NCBI RefSeq assembly: GCF_002234675.1
Contig: NC_019859.2
Span: 28,453,973 to 28,517,972, forward strand
Direction of reading: 5' to 3'
DNA from: Oryzias latipes
Lineage: Eukaryota > Chordata > Actinopteri > Beloniformes > Adrianichthyidae
DNA: 64,000 bases
Under the pieces are notes generated by a model, which did no database searches, was not told where the DNA came from, and saw only the letters and a list, made by a program, of their open reading frames with translations. Below are positions 32,445 to 43,611 of this stretch, piece by piece (position 1 is the stretch's first letter; every line of letters starts with the position of its first letter). The position numbers and the translations under genes were made by a program.

Positions 32445-33944
32445 GGGCTTGCTACGCCTCAACATAGCTAGCTTCTGTCACAGCTTCACTGGATGTAGCC
32501 ATTTTGTAAACATCTGGTGTGCAGCATAGCCTCGTTGTAGTTGTTGGAGCTTATTGTTGCGCTCCTTGCCGGTAAATTTGTCCTAGTTTTTATGATTTGT
32601 AACATAGTGACAATTTATATTGAATACTTTCAGCATTGCATTTACCTGCTTGCAAATCAGGGATATGACTTTATCCAGCCCATGAGGTATGACAAAGTAA
32701 ACATTTGTCCGCTTGGCTTGAAAGCGCCTTTTCTCCTTGCCAACACAATGTTTTTCCTCAAAGGAACCTACTCTTGCTCTATTATATTTGGTGAAAATAT
32801 AATAAATTAATTCTGAATGATCCAATTTGAGCCGATTCACTGACCTAAAATTGACCCAGGACATCTTTATCCAAAGATTTATCCAGTGTGATTTAGAGAT
32901 AAATATCTGGGTACTGAACAGCGCAGGTGAAGTTTTCTAGATTCCTTGTATTTCTTGCAAGATACTGAAGTGTAAATTAAACAAGTGTACAAACAAACAA
33001 TTAAACAAGAATTAATGGCAAATCCATTCACATTTTAGTTTCATAAGGTTGGGCTCACTGTTGTTTTTCCACATCAAAATAATCCAAATAGAATATTGTT
33101 CGAACATTCTAACACACTGTATGGTCACATGTCTCCCATGTTCATTTTTCCTGGTGAGAAGCTGTGATTGAAGAATGCAGATAGTTCAAGCAGCAGCGAA
33201 ACTTTATACATCTGCTCATGCAGCAATACTGAGTTGCCTGAACATACCGAATGCCTCCTGATGCAGATCTCTGCTAAATCTCAATCACACTCAGTCTGTC
33301 TGCAGATGTCTTATAGCTCTATTTTACTGTCCTTAAAGCTCAAACACACATGAGAAGAACTTGAATGCATCCCACCTGAAGCTGCTAATGAACACAATAA
33401 TCAAAAGGTGTATCAGATAGCCGTGGATTTTCTTGCAAATACATGAGGATAATTAAGGCTTGCTGACCTTTCCATTGTGTAGCTGCCTCTGTCCCATTGG
33501 CTACTAGGATGACGCCACTAACAGTGTTTCACATAAAATTAGCTTTGATTTTCTGGAGCTGTGAGACTCATGGAAAGATTTGGGTGCTGCACTTATAAAA
33601 ACAACACGAAGGTCATCACAAATGCCTTATCTAAGATCTATTTTTTGTCTTTATCATTTTATTAATTTTTTCCAATGTGTCAATGAAAGCTTCTGCCTTT
33701 TGTTCTCTGAATTAATTGATTTTACCAGTTTCCCAGCAGTCTGTGTAAATGAACAAAAACCCTTCAAAGCTGACACATTTGGAGTAAATAGTTAATGAGA
33801 AGTGGACGAGAATTCCTGCAGACAAGTACGGAAGCCTTTGACAGAAATATTTAACAAACTCAAAATCTCTTCAAGAAAAATGTCACAAGCTACGTCCGAA
33901 TTCCTTCACTACTCACTATTTTGTGCACTACATAATACATTATT
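32445..33944. other. intergenic, nothing recognised
   Basis: The 89-residue plus frame at 32541-32810 is hydrophobic but matches no family I know. The remainder is AT-rich and featureless. Confidence 0.4.
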
Positions 33945-34231
33945 CCGATTGTGGGTCACTACTGCTCTGGCTTTTACGTCACGTGTAGACGGCGTGGCTG
34001 CTCCACGCGAGCGAACCATGTTTCTGAGCATGGTTCTTTGTTACGGTATGCGCCCTGGAGGAGGCGTATAGGACCGCAGTCCGTCCAGCTGCTCTGCAGA
34101 ACCGTGTCCCCAGGGAGAACTGTGTTTCTGAGCAGAGGAGCGACTATGGGACGGTGTGCGAGCTGGAGGAGGTGGCAATTGAATTCAGAAATGCTGCTCC
34201 GCAAATACACACAGTAGTGACAGAAGAAGAA
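33945..34231 (+). repeat. X-element core fragment (copy 3)
   Basis: gtgggtcactactgctctgg, tagacggcgtggc, cgtgtcccc and gagcgactatgggacggtgt parallel the cores at 600-910 and 15790-16210. Neither terminus is present. Confidence 0.6.
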
Positions 34232-34560
34232 GAGTGAGAGATTCTGGCCCTTACTTTTTAGTCCCTGACAGGTACGGCACCTTCTTACCTCTCCAGTCTG
34301 CTTTTAAAATATTCCTCCCTAAAGTCCTTACGTCAGTTTGTGTTAATGGTTCCAAGAATCAAACGAGCGTTTGCTGGGTTGGCTCCTAAACTATGGAATC
34401 AGTTGCTACCGGCAATAAGAGAAGTCGCATTCTTAGAGAGTTTTAAAAGAGAATTGTTCCTCCATTTCAGCCTAGCCCTGTCATTTTGCTGGTTTGAATC
34501 TCTGTTTTAAATTTGTGTTCTGCTTTTTATTCTTTTCTATTTATGCTTCTACAATGTTTG
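34232..34560 (+). pseudogene. 3' coding end of an L2-type LINE
   Basis: The plus frame gives 'VPRIKRAFAGLAPKLWNQLL', then 'AIREVAFLESFKRELFLHF', the C-terminal signature of L2-like LINE proteins. This is followed by a T-rich 3' UTR. Confidence 0.6.
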
Positions 34561-35497
34561 AATTTGGTTTATTTTTTATTCTTTCATACGTTTTATGACT
34601 GTACAATGTTTGGTTCTCCCTGTGTGCAGTACTTTGAGCCTCCCTGGCTGGTGGTGGAAGGTGTTATACATAACTGGTGGTCATGCTGTGTATATGTGCC
34701 CTTCCTAAACAATAAGGAGGGCTGCAGGTTATATCAGCACCCCACCAGCTATTGAGGCCACTATGTGGACCACAGAGATCTTGGCAGGAGGAGAAAGCAA
34801 GGTATGTGAAACAAAAAACAGATCTCCAAAAACCTTCACAAGAGACGGTCCCCCATCTCCATCCTTGAACCAAACTCAAACATTACCAGCTTTTAATTGA
34901 TTATGTTTTGGTTCACCAACCAGATTCTGCTGTTGGTTAGTATGCAGACCAGTTAAATCTATGTTTTTCATGTTCAGGTTCTTGGTTTGACAAATTTTAG
35001 TTTATGTTTTCTTTTTTACATTGTTGTTAAATTCTGTTCTAACATTTAGTTTTTGTTATCATGCCATTCTCCTATGTTTTGGTCTTCCAGCCTCCCACAC
35101 AACAGGCTTTCTTTAGGGCATCTCTTCCTGACCAACAAACACATAGCACTTCAATTTAATTAACAAAGATATTTTTAACTTTTACAGCCCCCAAGACACA
35201 TTCTTTTTTTTCTGTCCAAATTTGAGGGGCTAACAAACTATGAACATTGCAGGTGACATTTCCCGTTACCCTCAGCATTCGAAGTCTCAGCATCTAAGCC
35301 ACTGAGCAAATACTGAAGGGAAGATCAGGATCAAAGAAAGATTCTCATTTGTTCAACATTTTTGACATCCTGCTAGGTTTTAAAGAAAAGTCTATTTGAC
35401 TCCTTGCTGATTTTTTAAATTTACCTACTAACAACATGTCATCCTAATGGTAGGTTAATTTGAACAAAGAGCAAAAATCAAGAAATCGACTCTAAAG
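34561..35497. other. intergenic, nothing recognised
   Basis: No gene, RNA or element end was recognised. Confidence 0.45.
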
Positions 35498-35876
35498 AAT
35501 TTATATACATGTAGTTGTATTTCATTGAGGGAAATAAGTACCCCTTGTAACTATTAAGAGTTCTGGTTCACACAAACCAGTTAGACTCTCCTGATCAGCC
35601 TGTCACCTGAATTGAAGACACCTGTTTGAACTCTGGCCTTCAACCTTAGAAAAACCTATGGAGAGAGCTGAAGCTCAGAGTTTTCAAGCACAAGCCACCA
35701 ATTCTTGATAATTTGGAAGTAATTTCCAGAGAACAAAATTACTACTGACATGTGCAGAAACCTTATCACAAAGTTAACCTTATTAACTTTGTGGTTTTTC
35801 CACAAAGTTGAGTCTTTCTGGCAGAAGGGTTTAAATACTTATTTCCCTCAATGAAATGTATATACATTCTTTAAAG
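35498..35876. mobile_element. Tc1/mariner-derived MITE
   Basis: Near-palindromic ends: taaagaatttatatacat...ttcattgagggaaataagta at the left, and at the right tacttatttccctcaatgaa...gtatatacattcttta. Interior text (gagagctgaagctcagagtt, cacaagccaccaattcttg) looks like decayed Tc1 transposase DNA. It is too short to be autonomous. Confidence 0.7.
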
Positions 35877-35887
35877 CTGATTTCTTG

Positions 35888-36129
35888 TTTTTTTTTTAAA
35901 TCATACTGTGTTTATCCCACAATGGGAAATTTGTTCTTTGCATTTGACCCATCCCCTGGGTGAGCAGTGAGCTGCAGCTGAACCACACTCAGTAATCACC
36001 CTCACTGGGTGATTGCTCACCATTGATATGGTATTAGCCCCATTACCATAACCATTGTTCATTCCCCTCCAGGAATGGAACCCTGGTTTCCTGCATGGTG
36101 GGTCACCTTACCAACCGAGCTACCCAGCC
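35888..36129 (-). mobile_element. tRNA-derived SINE with poly(A) end
   Basis: On the minus strand it starts ggctgggtagctcggttggt (A box), has agggttccattcctgg (B box), then a body containing atgggtcaaatgcaaagaac and tttcccattgtgggata, and ends in an A-run (T-run 35888-35899). This is the head-body-tail arrangement of fish tRNA-type SINEs. Confidence 0.7.
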
Positions 36130-38040
36130 GTCATCTCTTGCTGTTCAAATGAACCTACAATTAGGATGACAGGCTGTCTATTTCCTCTTGAGTGGACAAA
36201 CCTACAAAATCAGCAAGGAATCAAATACCCAATTCCACTACTGTATGTATGAGAGTCATGTGAGGCATTTCCAGTCCTCTAAATGTTTGCATATGAGACA
36301 CAAAACGTGGCGCATGCAGCTTTCTGATAAACAACGTTTACTATTCCTGCTCAGATTTCCCAAATCTGCCGGCCAGGGATCAGTGATCAGGGATCAGTAG
36401 CTCAATTATCTTATGGATGTCCACCAACCTAAATACCGGCAGTAAGAAGTGAGTATGAAGTTCTCCAACCTTTCAGACTACTTTAAGAGTCTGAATGCAG
36501 CTGGACTTCTCAGGTCACTGAATTGTTATCCATGGCTGTAGTTAACTTCACTGTCAACACAGAATTTATTTCAGTATCTGTTATCTGTTTATTACTGTGT
36601 TTTCTCTCAGTCAGACATTTCCATCATCCCCTTCCACCCAGGATGATCTCCTAACACAGAGTTTACTTCCTGTTTGTCAGATAAACATTTTTTTGCGTAG
36701 AAAGGACTAAGATTGGAAGCACACTTGTATTCAGTCAGAGCAGCTGCCTTTTTAAATGTTAATTTAAATACTTTTGTGAATGCTTGATTTTGTCATGAAT
36801 GAAAGTGTTGTCTGGACTGACCTCATGCAGAGTGAAACAGAAGCTGGCGATTTGACTGTTCAAATCAGTACTAGAACGGAAACATGCAGCAACACCTCCC
36901 TGCATTCAGGGCTTAGGAGTAAATTTAGTTTCTATCTTGGTTCTTCAGGGACAGAGAGGCTGAATCCTGTTTTTTCCAGCAGAACAACACTTGTGCTGAT
37001 AAGACCTGTGAGCCCCCAGGGCACGCTGGAGCTTCATGCCCCCTCCTTACTCTTTTTTTAGCTCCACTGCAATGCTTTTTCTTTTCGGCTATGGGGTTAC
37101 TTGGGATTTGGACAACACGATCCTTGTTAAATGTTTCCATACAATCACATTGAAGGGGATCTTGGGAACATCTGTAAATAGAGCTAACCACAGAGCCATG
37201 TTTACCTGTGAGTCTCTATCTGTACTAATACAGACCTCTCCAACCCCCCAAAAAGCAGAAGTCTGGAGCGGCAGTTTCATCAGGATCTTTTTACGCTTCC
37301 GTGACCATCACACTTACCCTTCACCTCCTCTGCTTCTCAAATTACATGCTCTTCTTCACGCCCCTCTCTTCTCTGCAGGGAACAGGCTTTGGGGAGGAGG
37401 AGGGCACCACCCCCTGCTAGCTTACTGACCCCCCACCATCACGCACACACATTCAAGTCTTTAGTTCATTTCTGTGTGTGTTCATTTCTTCTATCTCCTC
37501 AACATTCCCTGGAGTGAAGCTATCACACCCCCCAGGCCTGACCTTCGCAGCCTGTCAGAGGACATCAGTGTCCTGTGGGCAGCAAGAGTGTGAGAAACAT
37601 GGAGCACCCACAAGAAATGACAAGCGTGCCTGTTGCATGTTTGTTAAAGTTTTTACAAAGGAATCTCGTTCTCATCCTCATCTGTACCATTGTCCTCATC
37701 TTCCTCAATGGTGTTACCATCCTCCTCATCTTCATCAATGTTGTTTCTCCTGTAGATCCATTAAGATGACCCTTTCTGAGGTGTTCCACAGCAGAGACAT
37801 TGCCTCCACTGTAAAACACCCACAGACAGTTGATGAAGACTGAGGAGGCAAATGTGTCTGAGTCTGAATGTAAACTGTTTAAACTAAAATACCTCCGCCA
37901 GACTGGTCCATAAACGAGAGCCATGGTGTTGAAAAGAAGCCTCTCTGTAGGTTTTGGTTTTTATACAGTCGGAATGGTTAGTAGACAGGTACCAGAGGAT
38001 TTCAGAGTCCACAAAGGTTTATATTTCTCTTACTACCCTT
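36130..38040. other. intergenic, no gene assigned
   Basis: Several short frames, none with a domain I recognise. An acidic exon-like minus frame (37749-37653) is discussed among the findings. I looked here for upstream pkd1 exons (LRR, WSC, lectin first half) and saw none. Confidence 0.4.
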
Positions 38041-38184
38041 TAAGCCTTGAGACAGAAAAGATCTGACAGATAAGAAAGCCCAAGACCGTTAAGACATTTA
38101 AAAGCTTTTAAAAGTATCTTGAATCCTGAAGCATGGAGCCAATGTAGGTATTTTAAAATCGGGGTGATGTGAGCCTGCCTCCTG
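38041..38184 (-). pseudogene. L2/jockey-like LINE C-terminal fragment
   Basis: On the minus strand: 'AHITPILKYLHWLHASGFKIL', then 'FKCLNGLGLSYLSDL', typical of L2-like LINE C-termini. The hAT element at 38193 was inserted in this repeat; repeat-like flank continues after 44125. Confidence 0.5.
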
Positions 38185-38310
38185 GTCTTGGTTAGGGTTG
38201 TGCCGATGGACGATATCATCGTCCATCGTGATGGGTGACTGACATCCCGATGGAGAGACCACCATCGTGATGCCACGCCCCCGCCACGTTGCGAGTCGAC
38301 ACCATAAGCC

Positions 38311-38867
38311 GCGGTTACATGTGCAAAATATCTTGATGGGATCAATGGTCGGATTAGAATCCAACCGTGTTCATGGGCCCAGAAAAATGTTTTCAGAATA
38401 TAAAAACGTTCACTAAGGTCACACTTTCCGTCGGAATAAATCATTCGCACATGCGCAGTAGGGTTTGAAAACCGGAAGGGGATTTAACTTCCGCCGAGCG
38501 GCTTTTTTTTTCAAACTTTATTGAATGTAACAATTCAATACAAAACAATCTTAAACAGCGCCGAGCGGCTATATACATTGACACGTCAGCTCGGTAAAAT
38601 ACGAGACGATCTTCTAAACGTGCTTTTAATAATGTTACGGTTATTATGAAGCACCTGTTCGCTCATCATTTGAATTTTAATCCGTGTGGTCAGAGCTTTT
38701 TCTGAACGAAGCCAGGATTAGCAGTATGCTAACACGGGCTAACAACATTAGCTTTGGGTGGTGCTGCTTGCTGGCTGCAGGTAAACATGTAAGAATAACA
38801 TTAGCCTTTATTTAGTCGGGACACGACTGGAAACACAAATCCACGTGATTGTTTGAATGTTTTCTAG
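38311..38867 (-). repeat. X-element sequence inside the hAT element
   Basis: It begins agccgcggttacatgtgcaa, the X terminus in minus orientation, and follows the full copy at 16778-16240 backwards. It continues beyond the gypsy insertion at 43617-43780. The other X terminus was not found. Confidence 0.65.
38504..38558 (-). mobile_element. tiny poly(A) retro-insertion with 12-bp duplication
   Basis: A T-run headed insert of 55 bp (poly(A) on the minus strand) is flanked on both sides by cgccgagcggct (38492-38503 and 38559-38570). It is a severely 5'-truncated retrocopy. The source RNA was not identified. Confidence 0.7.
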
Positions 38868-38872
38868 GGACT

Positions 38873-39056
38873 TGTTTAATGTCTCTTTCCCTGCACAAAC
38901 TCCACTGTAGACAATGTCTGTTTTACCCTTATCCAGGGGATGCTTTTAATAAACTCCTTGCTTCGACATTACAAGTATACAGCCTTCACTTCCGGTGTTA
39001 CACTCTCAACTCCCCGGTCGGAACCCAAAACTAAACAAGCAATTCCTATTGCTACA
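38873..39056 (-). repeat. 3' LTR of the gypsy element
   Basis: 184 bp. On the element strand it starts tgtagcaatagg and ends gagacattaaaca, so it has TG...CA ends. By eye it is base-for-base identical to 43428-43611. It is flanked outside by ggact (38868-38872). Confidence 0.93.
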
Positions 39057-39069
39057 TCCCTTTTCTTTT
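39057..39069 (-). other. polypurine tract of the gypsy element
   Basis: aaaagaaaaggga on the element strand lies directly against the 3' LTR, the expected plus-strand priming site. 39070-39321 is the short AT-rich 3' untranslated stretch. Confidence 0.85.
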
Positions 39070-39321
39070 AAAAAATTAAATAACTCAGATTCTAACAGTA
39101 TCCAACTTAAATATTCACATTTTTCCGGTTCTTCAAAATAAAGTTATTTTCTACCAAAATAAAATTATTTTCTCCCAAATAAAATTACATTCTTTTTTTA
39201 ATAACCTTACATTCTGTTCTAATGGCTTTCTTTATTCCAAATAATATAACATTCTTTCTCCTTCTCATATTTTTTTTTTTTTTTTTTTCAAAGAAAGTCT
39301 CTATAAGCAAATATTAACATC

Positions 39322-42300
39322 TTAACTGCAAACATAGTCTTTCAGGTATCTTGGCTGGTGAACAACACGTCCTGACTTGGTGGTGGTATTTTGTAGGTCT
39401 CCTTGTCTTGGGCCTGAGTTTAGCCTAACAGGTTTTGGTGTTGATGGTATTTTTAAGTCGACCTCCACAGCTCTTCTCAGATGTCGACGGTTCCTCCGCA
39501 GGACTCTGCCATTGTCCATCTCCACCTCATAGGATCGGTCTCCAAGTGTTTTGCACACTCTCGCCTTGTCCCATAAGCCATGTGGTTCGAAAGGTTGAAC
39601 TCTGACTGAGTCTCCTGGGTTCAAATTGTCCATGTCTCTTGCTGTGCGGTTGTAATATTTAGATTGTCTCTCCCTGTTCTTCGTCAGTCCTTGGTTGTTC
39701 TTTGTTACTTTTGGTTGTAAAAGACTGTCACTCATTGGAATAAGTGTTCTTGTTCTCCTGCTTAAAAGTCTCTGTGCTGGACTTGTGTCCAAGCCTTGTG
39801 TTGGAGTGTTTCTGTGATCTAATAAGGCCAAATATGGATCCTGTCCAGCCAGTTTGGCTTTTCTCATGAGTCTTTTTGCTGTTTTGACTGCAGACTCTGC
39901 CTTGCCATTGCTCTGAGGGTAACCAGGTGATGATGTCTTATGTTTAAAGTCCCATTTCTGGCTAAAGCTGGCAAACTCTGTTGAGCTGTACTGTGGCCCA
40001 TTGTCAGAAAAAACAACTTCTGGTATTCCCTGACGTGCAAAATGAGCTTTCAGTTTCCTAATCACAGTACTTGACTTAGTATCTGGTAGGTGATCAATCT
40101 CCCAGAAATTGGAATAGTAATCCACTGTAATTAGGTACTCTCTACCGTCAAAGTTGAACAAGTCTGTCCCAACTTTGGTCCATGGTCTGTCGGTCAGCTC
40201 ATGTGGTCTCAGTGTCTCTTTTTGTTGTTTAGCGTCCACTTTTCGGCATATATCACATTTTGCGATATATTTTTTGATGTGGCCATTCATACCGTGCCAA
40301 TAAATGCAGTCTCTGGCTCTTCTGAGGCATCCCTCTGTGCCGATATGTGTTGAGTGGATCCGCTGGGTTATTTCCGCCTGCAGCGCGTCTGGAATCACCA
40401 CTCTTTCTCCTTTGAAGACCAGTCCATCCTGTGTACTCAGCTCGTCCTGCATAGATTGGAATTGGGTTATTTCTGTCGGCACCTCCTTTTTACAAGTTGG
40501 CCATCCCTTTTGAATTGTTTCTATCAGAATTTGTAGTTTATGGTCAGTTTTTGTTCCTGTGCGTATTTTTTCCATGCTCTCCGTTGAGACAGGTACATAC
40601 TCTACCATGTTGACACATTCTGTCTCCAACTCTGTCTGACTTTTGTTGTTGCTTTCTTGTAGGTAGGCTCTACTCAAGGTATCGGCTAGCAGCATGTCTC
40701 GGCCTGGAACATAGGTTATGTTTATCTCATATTTCTGTAGTCTCAATAACATCCTTTGCAGTCTCTTAGGCGCTTGCATCAGTGGTTTTTTGAAAATGTT
40801 TTCGAGCGGCTTATGATCTGACTGCACTCTAACAAGACGACCGTATGTGTATTGATGGAATTTTTCCATGCCAAATACAATGGCTAAGCACTCCTTTTCA
40901 ATTTGTGCATAACCTCTTTCTGTGAGCGTTAATGCACGACTTGCAAATGCCACTGGCTTACCTTTTTGAGTCAGAGCAGCACCTAACCCCGTCTCACTGG
41001 CATCACACTGCAGTGTCAACTCCTCTTCTGGGCTGTAATATTTTAAAACTGGGACTTGTGTTATTTTTTCTTTCAGTCTTTTAAATGCATCTTCTTGCAC
41101 ATCTGACCATTCCCACAGGCTGTCTTTGTGAGTAAGTTGTCTCAGAGGTTCACAGTCATCTGATAAATGTTTGTAAAATTTTGCCAAATAGTTGATCATT
41201 CCTACCAGTCTCTGCACACCTTTAATATCCGTTGGTGCTGGCATCTCTGTGATTGCTCTTACCTTTTCCGGGTCAGCTCTCAGACCATCGGCTGTGAGCA
41301 GATGTCCAATGTATGGAACTTCTCTTCTCCTTAGTTTGAGTTTCTCCACATTCAGTTTTATGTTTTTCTCTCTGCATCTTTCTAGAAAAAGTCTCAGGTT
41401 TCTGTCATGATCTTTCTCCGCTTCCTCAGTTGTATCACCTTTTCCTGTGATCAGAATATCATCAGCGATGACGTATGTGCCAGGTAGGTTCTCCAATGCC
41501 TGCATCAGTCTGCGCTGAAAAACCTCTGGAGCTGGGCTGATCCCCATCGGCATCCTCAGCCAACGAAAACGACCAAATGGTGTTGCGAATGTTGTGAGCT
41601 GACTTGACTCCTCCGTGAGCTTTACATGCCAGAATCCATGTTTCACGTCACATACTGTGAAGACCTTAGCTTTTGACACATCTGGTAGTATGTCATCTAT
41701 TGTCGGTAGTGGAAAATGACTTCGCTTTAACGCTTTGTTAAGCGGTCTTGGGTCAATACAGATTCTGGGTCTGCCATTCGGTTTCTGCACAGTCACCATA
41801 CCACTGATCCATTCTGTACTGTGTTCCACAGGTGTTATGATCCGTCTGTCTTCAAGACTTTTCAGTTCTTCCTTCAGTGGTTTCATCATTGACACCGGGA
41901 CTCTGCGTTTCGGCAGTTTAACAGGCTGCACAGTTGGGTCTATTTCCAGCTCATATTCACCTTTTAAGCATCCATCTCCTGTAAATACATCTTGAAATTC
42001 TGTTTTTATCTCCTCCAACAACCAGGTATTTTCTTCTGCAGGTGCTTTTGTCACTGAGCTGTCCAAAGCGTAGATGTTGTCATATTTGACTTGTATTAGC
42101 TTCATTGCTTCACTTGCTGATCCTCCAAGTAGAGGTGTTTTGCAGTCCTCTCCTACCACTTGGAACTCTACTTTGTATTTTTTATTGTTTTTTGGATTAA
42201 CCATTTTGACTTTACATTTTCCTAATGGACACAACTTTGACTTGTTGTACATCACTAGCACCTTATCCGTGTGCTCCATTTTTACGTTCGGGTTCAACAG

Positions 42301-43263
42301 GTTAATGGGAATGACGTTGCATGTTGCACCACAGTCGATCTGAAACTGTACCAGGCTGTTGTCAATCATCATGCCTGCAAAAAGCTGTTCCTTCTTTTTC
42401 CCGACTCCTTCATCAAACTGGTTCACTTCTTCTGCAGTTTGTGTTATGGCTGTGACTGTCAGTATGTCCTCACCTGAGTCTGAATCTTGCTCTGTCACTG
42501 TGTGGACCGTTTTTCTTTTTTCTCTCGGAGTGTTTTCCTTCCTGACGGTTTTACTCCTGCATGTTATAGCAAAATGATTTTCTCTGCCACACTTTTTACA
42601 GTTTTTTCCATATGCTGGGCATTTTGATTTGATTCTTTCATGCAATCTTCCACAATATCTGCAGGAAATCCCTCTCTCTTGACTTTTCTTCTCTTTTTGT
42701 CTTATTACATGTAACTCTTCTAATGTCTGTCCAGTTATGGTTTTGTTGTATTCTCTTGAAATCTCCATTGCTCTGCATATATCCAGACATTTGTCTAATG
42801 TGAGATTCTCTTCTCTGAGCAGCCGTTCTCTCCAACTGGAGCTGCTTGTCCCACAGACAATCCTGTCTCTGATCAATGAGTCTCTTAATTGTCCAAAGTT
42901 GCAGGTACTTGCTAGCATTCTCAGGTCTGTAACATATTTATCAATATTTTCTCCCAGAGCCTGATTGCGTGCAAAAAATCTGTATCTTTCAACTGTTTCA
43001 TTAACTTTGGGATTACAGTGTTCATCTATTTTAACCATCAGACCACTCACTGTCACTCTTGACTCAGCTCCGATGAGCGTTCCGCAGAGCTCTCTTCCTC
43101 GTTCCCCGATGAGATAGTAAAACAGCTTCACTCTTGCCTTTTCCTCTGTGTCTGGCAGAGCTAGTTCCGTGTAGAGTGTAAACTCTTCTTTCCACGTTTT
43201 CCATGCTTTCGGAAGGTTTGCTGCGTCCATACTCCATTGTGCAGGTGGTTTTAATCCTTCCAT
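39322..43263 (-). CDS. gag-pol polyprotein of the gypsy element
   Basis: 1313 residues in one frame from the ATG at 43263. Domains: Gag (about 1-240) ending in Cys/His knuckles at 201-235 ('CRYCGRLH...', 'CKKCGRENHFAITC'); aspartic protease around 300-390 with 'DCGATCNVI' at 310, where D-S/T-G is usual; reverse transcriptase about 455-640 with 'VIADDILI' at 598-605; RNase H-like region ('QCDASETGLGAALT'); integrase with an HHCC zinc finger and a DD35E core ('GTDLFNFDGREYLITVDYYS', 'DNGPQYSS', 'PQSNGKAE'). The RT-RNaseH-IN order defines Ty3/gypsy. Gag and Pol share one frame, so no frameshift is needed. It encodes its own copying and integration enzymes; nothing suggests a host role. Confidence 0.93.
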   Translation of the reverse strand: MEGLKPPAQWSMDAANLPKAWKTWKEEFTLYTELALPDTEEKARVKLFYYLIGERGRELCGTLIGAESRVTVSGLMVKIDEHCNPKVNETVERYRFFARNQALGENIDKYVTDLRMLASTCNFGQLRDSLIRDRIVCGTSSSSWRERLLREENLTLDKCLDICRAMEISREYNKTITGQTLEELHVIRQKEKKSQERGISCRYCGRLHERIKSKCPAYGKNCKKCGRENHFAITCRSKTVRKENTPREKRKTVHTVTEQDSDSGEDILTVTAITQTAEEVNQFDEGVGKKKEQLFAGMMIDNSLVQFQIDCGATCNVIPINLLNPNVKMEHTDKVLVMYNKSKLCPLGKCKVKMVNPKNNKKYKVEFQVVGEDCKTPLLGGSASEAMKLIQVKYDNIYALDSSVTKAPAEENTWLLEEIKTEFQDVFTGDGCLKGEYELEIDPTVQPVKLPKRRVPVSMMKPLKEELKSLEDRRIITPVEHSTEWISGMVTVQKPNGRPRICIDPRPLNKALKRSHFPLPTIDDILPDVSKAKVFTVCDVKHGFWHVKLTEESSQLTTFATPFGRFRWLRMPMGISPAPEVFQRRLMQALENLPGTYVIADDILITGKGDTTEEAEKDHDRNLRLFLERCREKNIKLNVEKLKLRRREVPYIGHLLTADGLRADPEKVRAITEMPAPTDIKGVQRLVGMINYLAKFYKHLSDDCEPLRQLTHKDSLWEWSDVQEDAFKRLKEKITQVPVLKYYSPEEELTLQCDASETGLGAALTQKGKPVAFASRALTLTERGYAQIEKECLAIVFGMEKFHQYTYGRLVRVQSDHKPLENIFKKPLMQAPKRLQRMLLRLQKYEINITYVPGRDMLLADTLSRAYLQESNNKSQTELETECVNMVEYVPVSTESMEKIRTGTKTDHKLQILIETIQKGWPTCKKEVPTEITQFQSMQDELSTQDGLVFKGERVVIPDALQAEITQRIHSTHIGTEGCLRRARDCIYWHGMNGHIKKYIAKCDICRKVDAKQQKETLRPHELTDRPWTKVGTDLFNFDGREYLITVDYYSNFWEIDHLPDTKSSTVIRKLKAHFARQGIPEVVFSDNGPQYSSTEFASFSQKWDFKHKTSSPGYPQSNGKAESAVKTAKRLMRKAKLAGQDPYLALLDHRNTPTQGLDTSPAQRLLSRRTRTLIPMSDSLLQPKVTKNNQGLTKNRERQSKYYNRTARDMDNLNPGDSVRVQPFEPHGLWDKARVCKTLGDRSYEVEMDNGRVLRRNRRHLRRAVEVDLKIPSTPKPVRLNSGPRQGDLQNTTTKSGRVVHQPRYLKDYVCS

Positions 43264-43409
43264 CTTTAATACTTTCTGTCGTGCTGCTTTCTTCGGCGTC
43301 TGTCCTGCCGCTTCAAGCTGTTAGCACCCACGCGGCTAACTAGCTTAGCCTAGCTTAACGGGACGGTCCGCTCCGCTTCTTCTTCACTCACGCACCGGGT
43401 GTGTCGTTC

Positions 43410-43427
43410 GAAGCACCGCTGCCACCA
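43410..43427 (-). other. primer-binding site, tRNA-Leu type
   Basis: Immediately inside the 5' LTR, the element strand reads tggtggcagcggtg. It is complementary to the 3' end ...caccgctgccacca of vertebrate tRNA-Leu (14 matching bases including CCA). Confidence 0.75.
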
Positions 43428-43611
43428 TGTTTAATGTCTCTTTCCCTGCACAAACTCCACTGTAGACAATGTCTGTTTTACCCTTATCCAGGGGATGCTT
43501 TTAATAAACTCCTTGCTTCGACATTACAAGTATACAGCCTTCACTTCCGGTGTTACACTCTCAACTCCCCGGTCGGAACCCAAAACTAAACAAGCAATTC
43601 CTATTGCTACA
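43428..43611 (-). repeat. 5' LTR of the gypsy element
   Basis: It has the same 184 bp as the other LTR and the same TG...CA ends. It is followed by the duplication ggact and then hAT/X sequence. Confidence 0.93.

Larger units (their letters stand above)
38873..43611 (-). mobile_element. complete Ty3/gypsy LTR retrotransposon
   Basis: 4739 bp: LTR - primer-binding site - one gag-pol frame - polypurine tract - LTR. It is flanked by the 5-bp duplication ggact (38868-38872, 43612-43616). The uninterrupted target is preserved in the X copy at 16241-16260. Identical LTRs and an unbroken frame indicate a very recent insertion. No envelope-like frame is present. Confidence 0.93.

Noticed and set aside
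36780..37430. Upstream pkd1 exons (first PKD repeat, WSC or LRR)
   Set aside because: The plus-strand frames contain no W.FGDG, LRR or lectin motifs, and I could not match any segment to polycystin-1.
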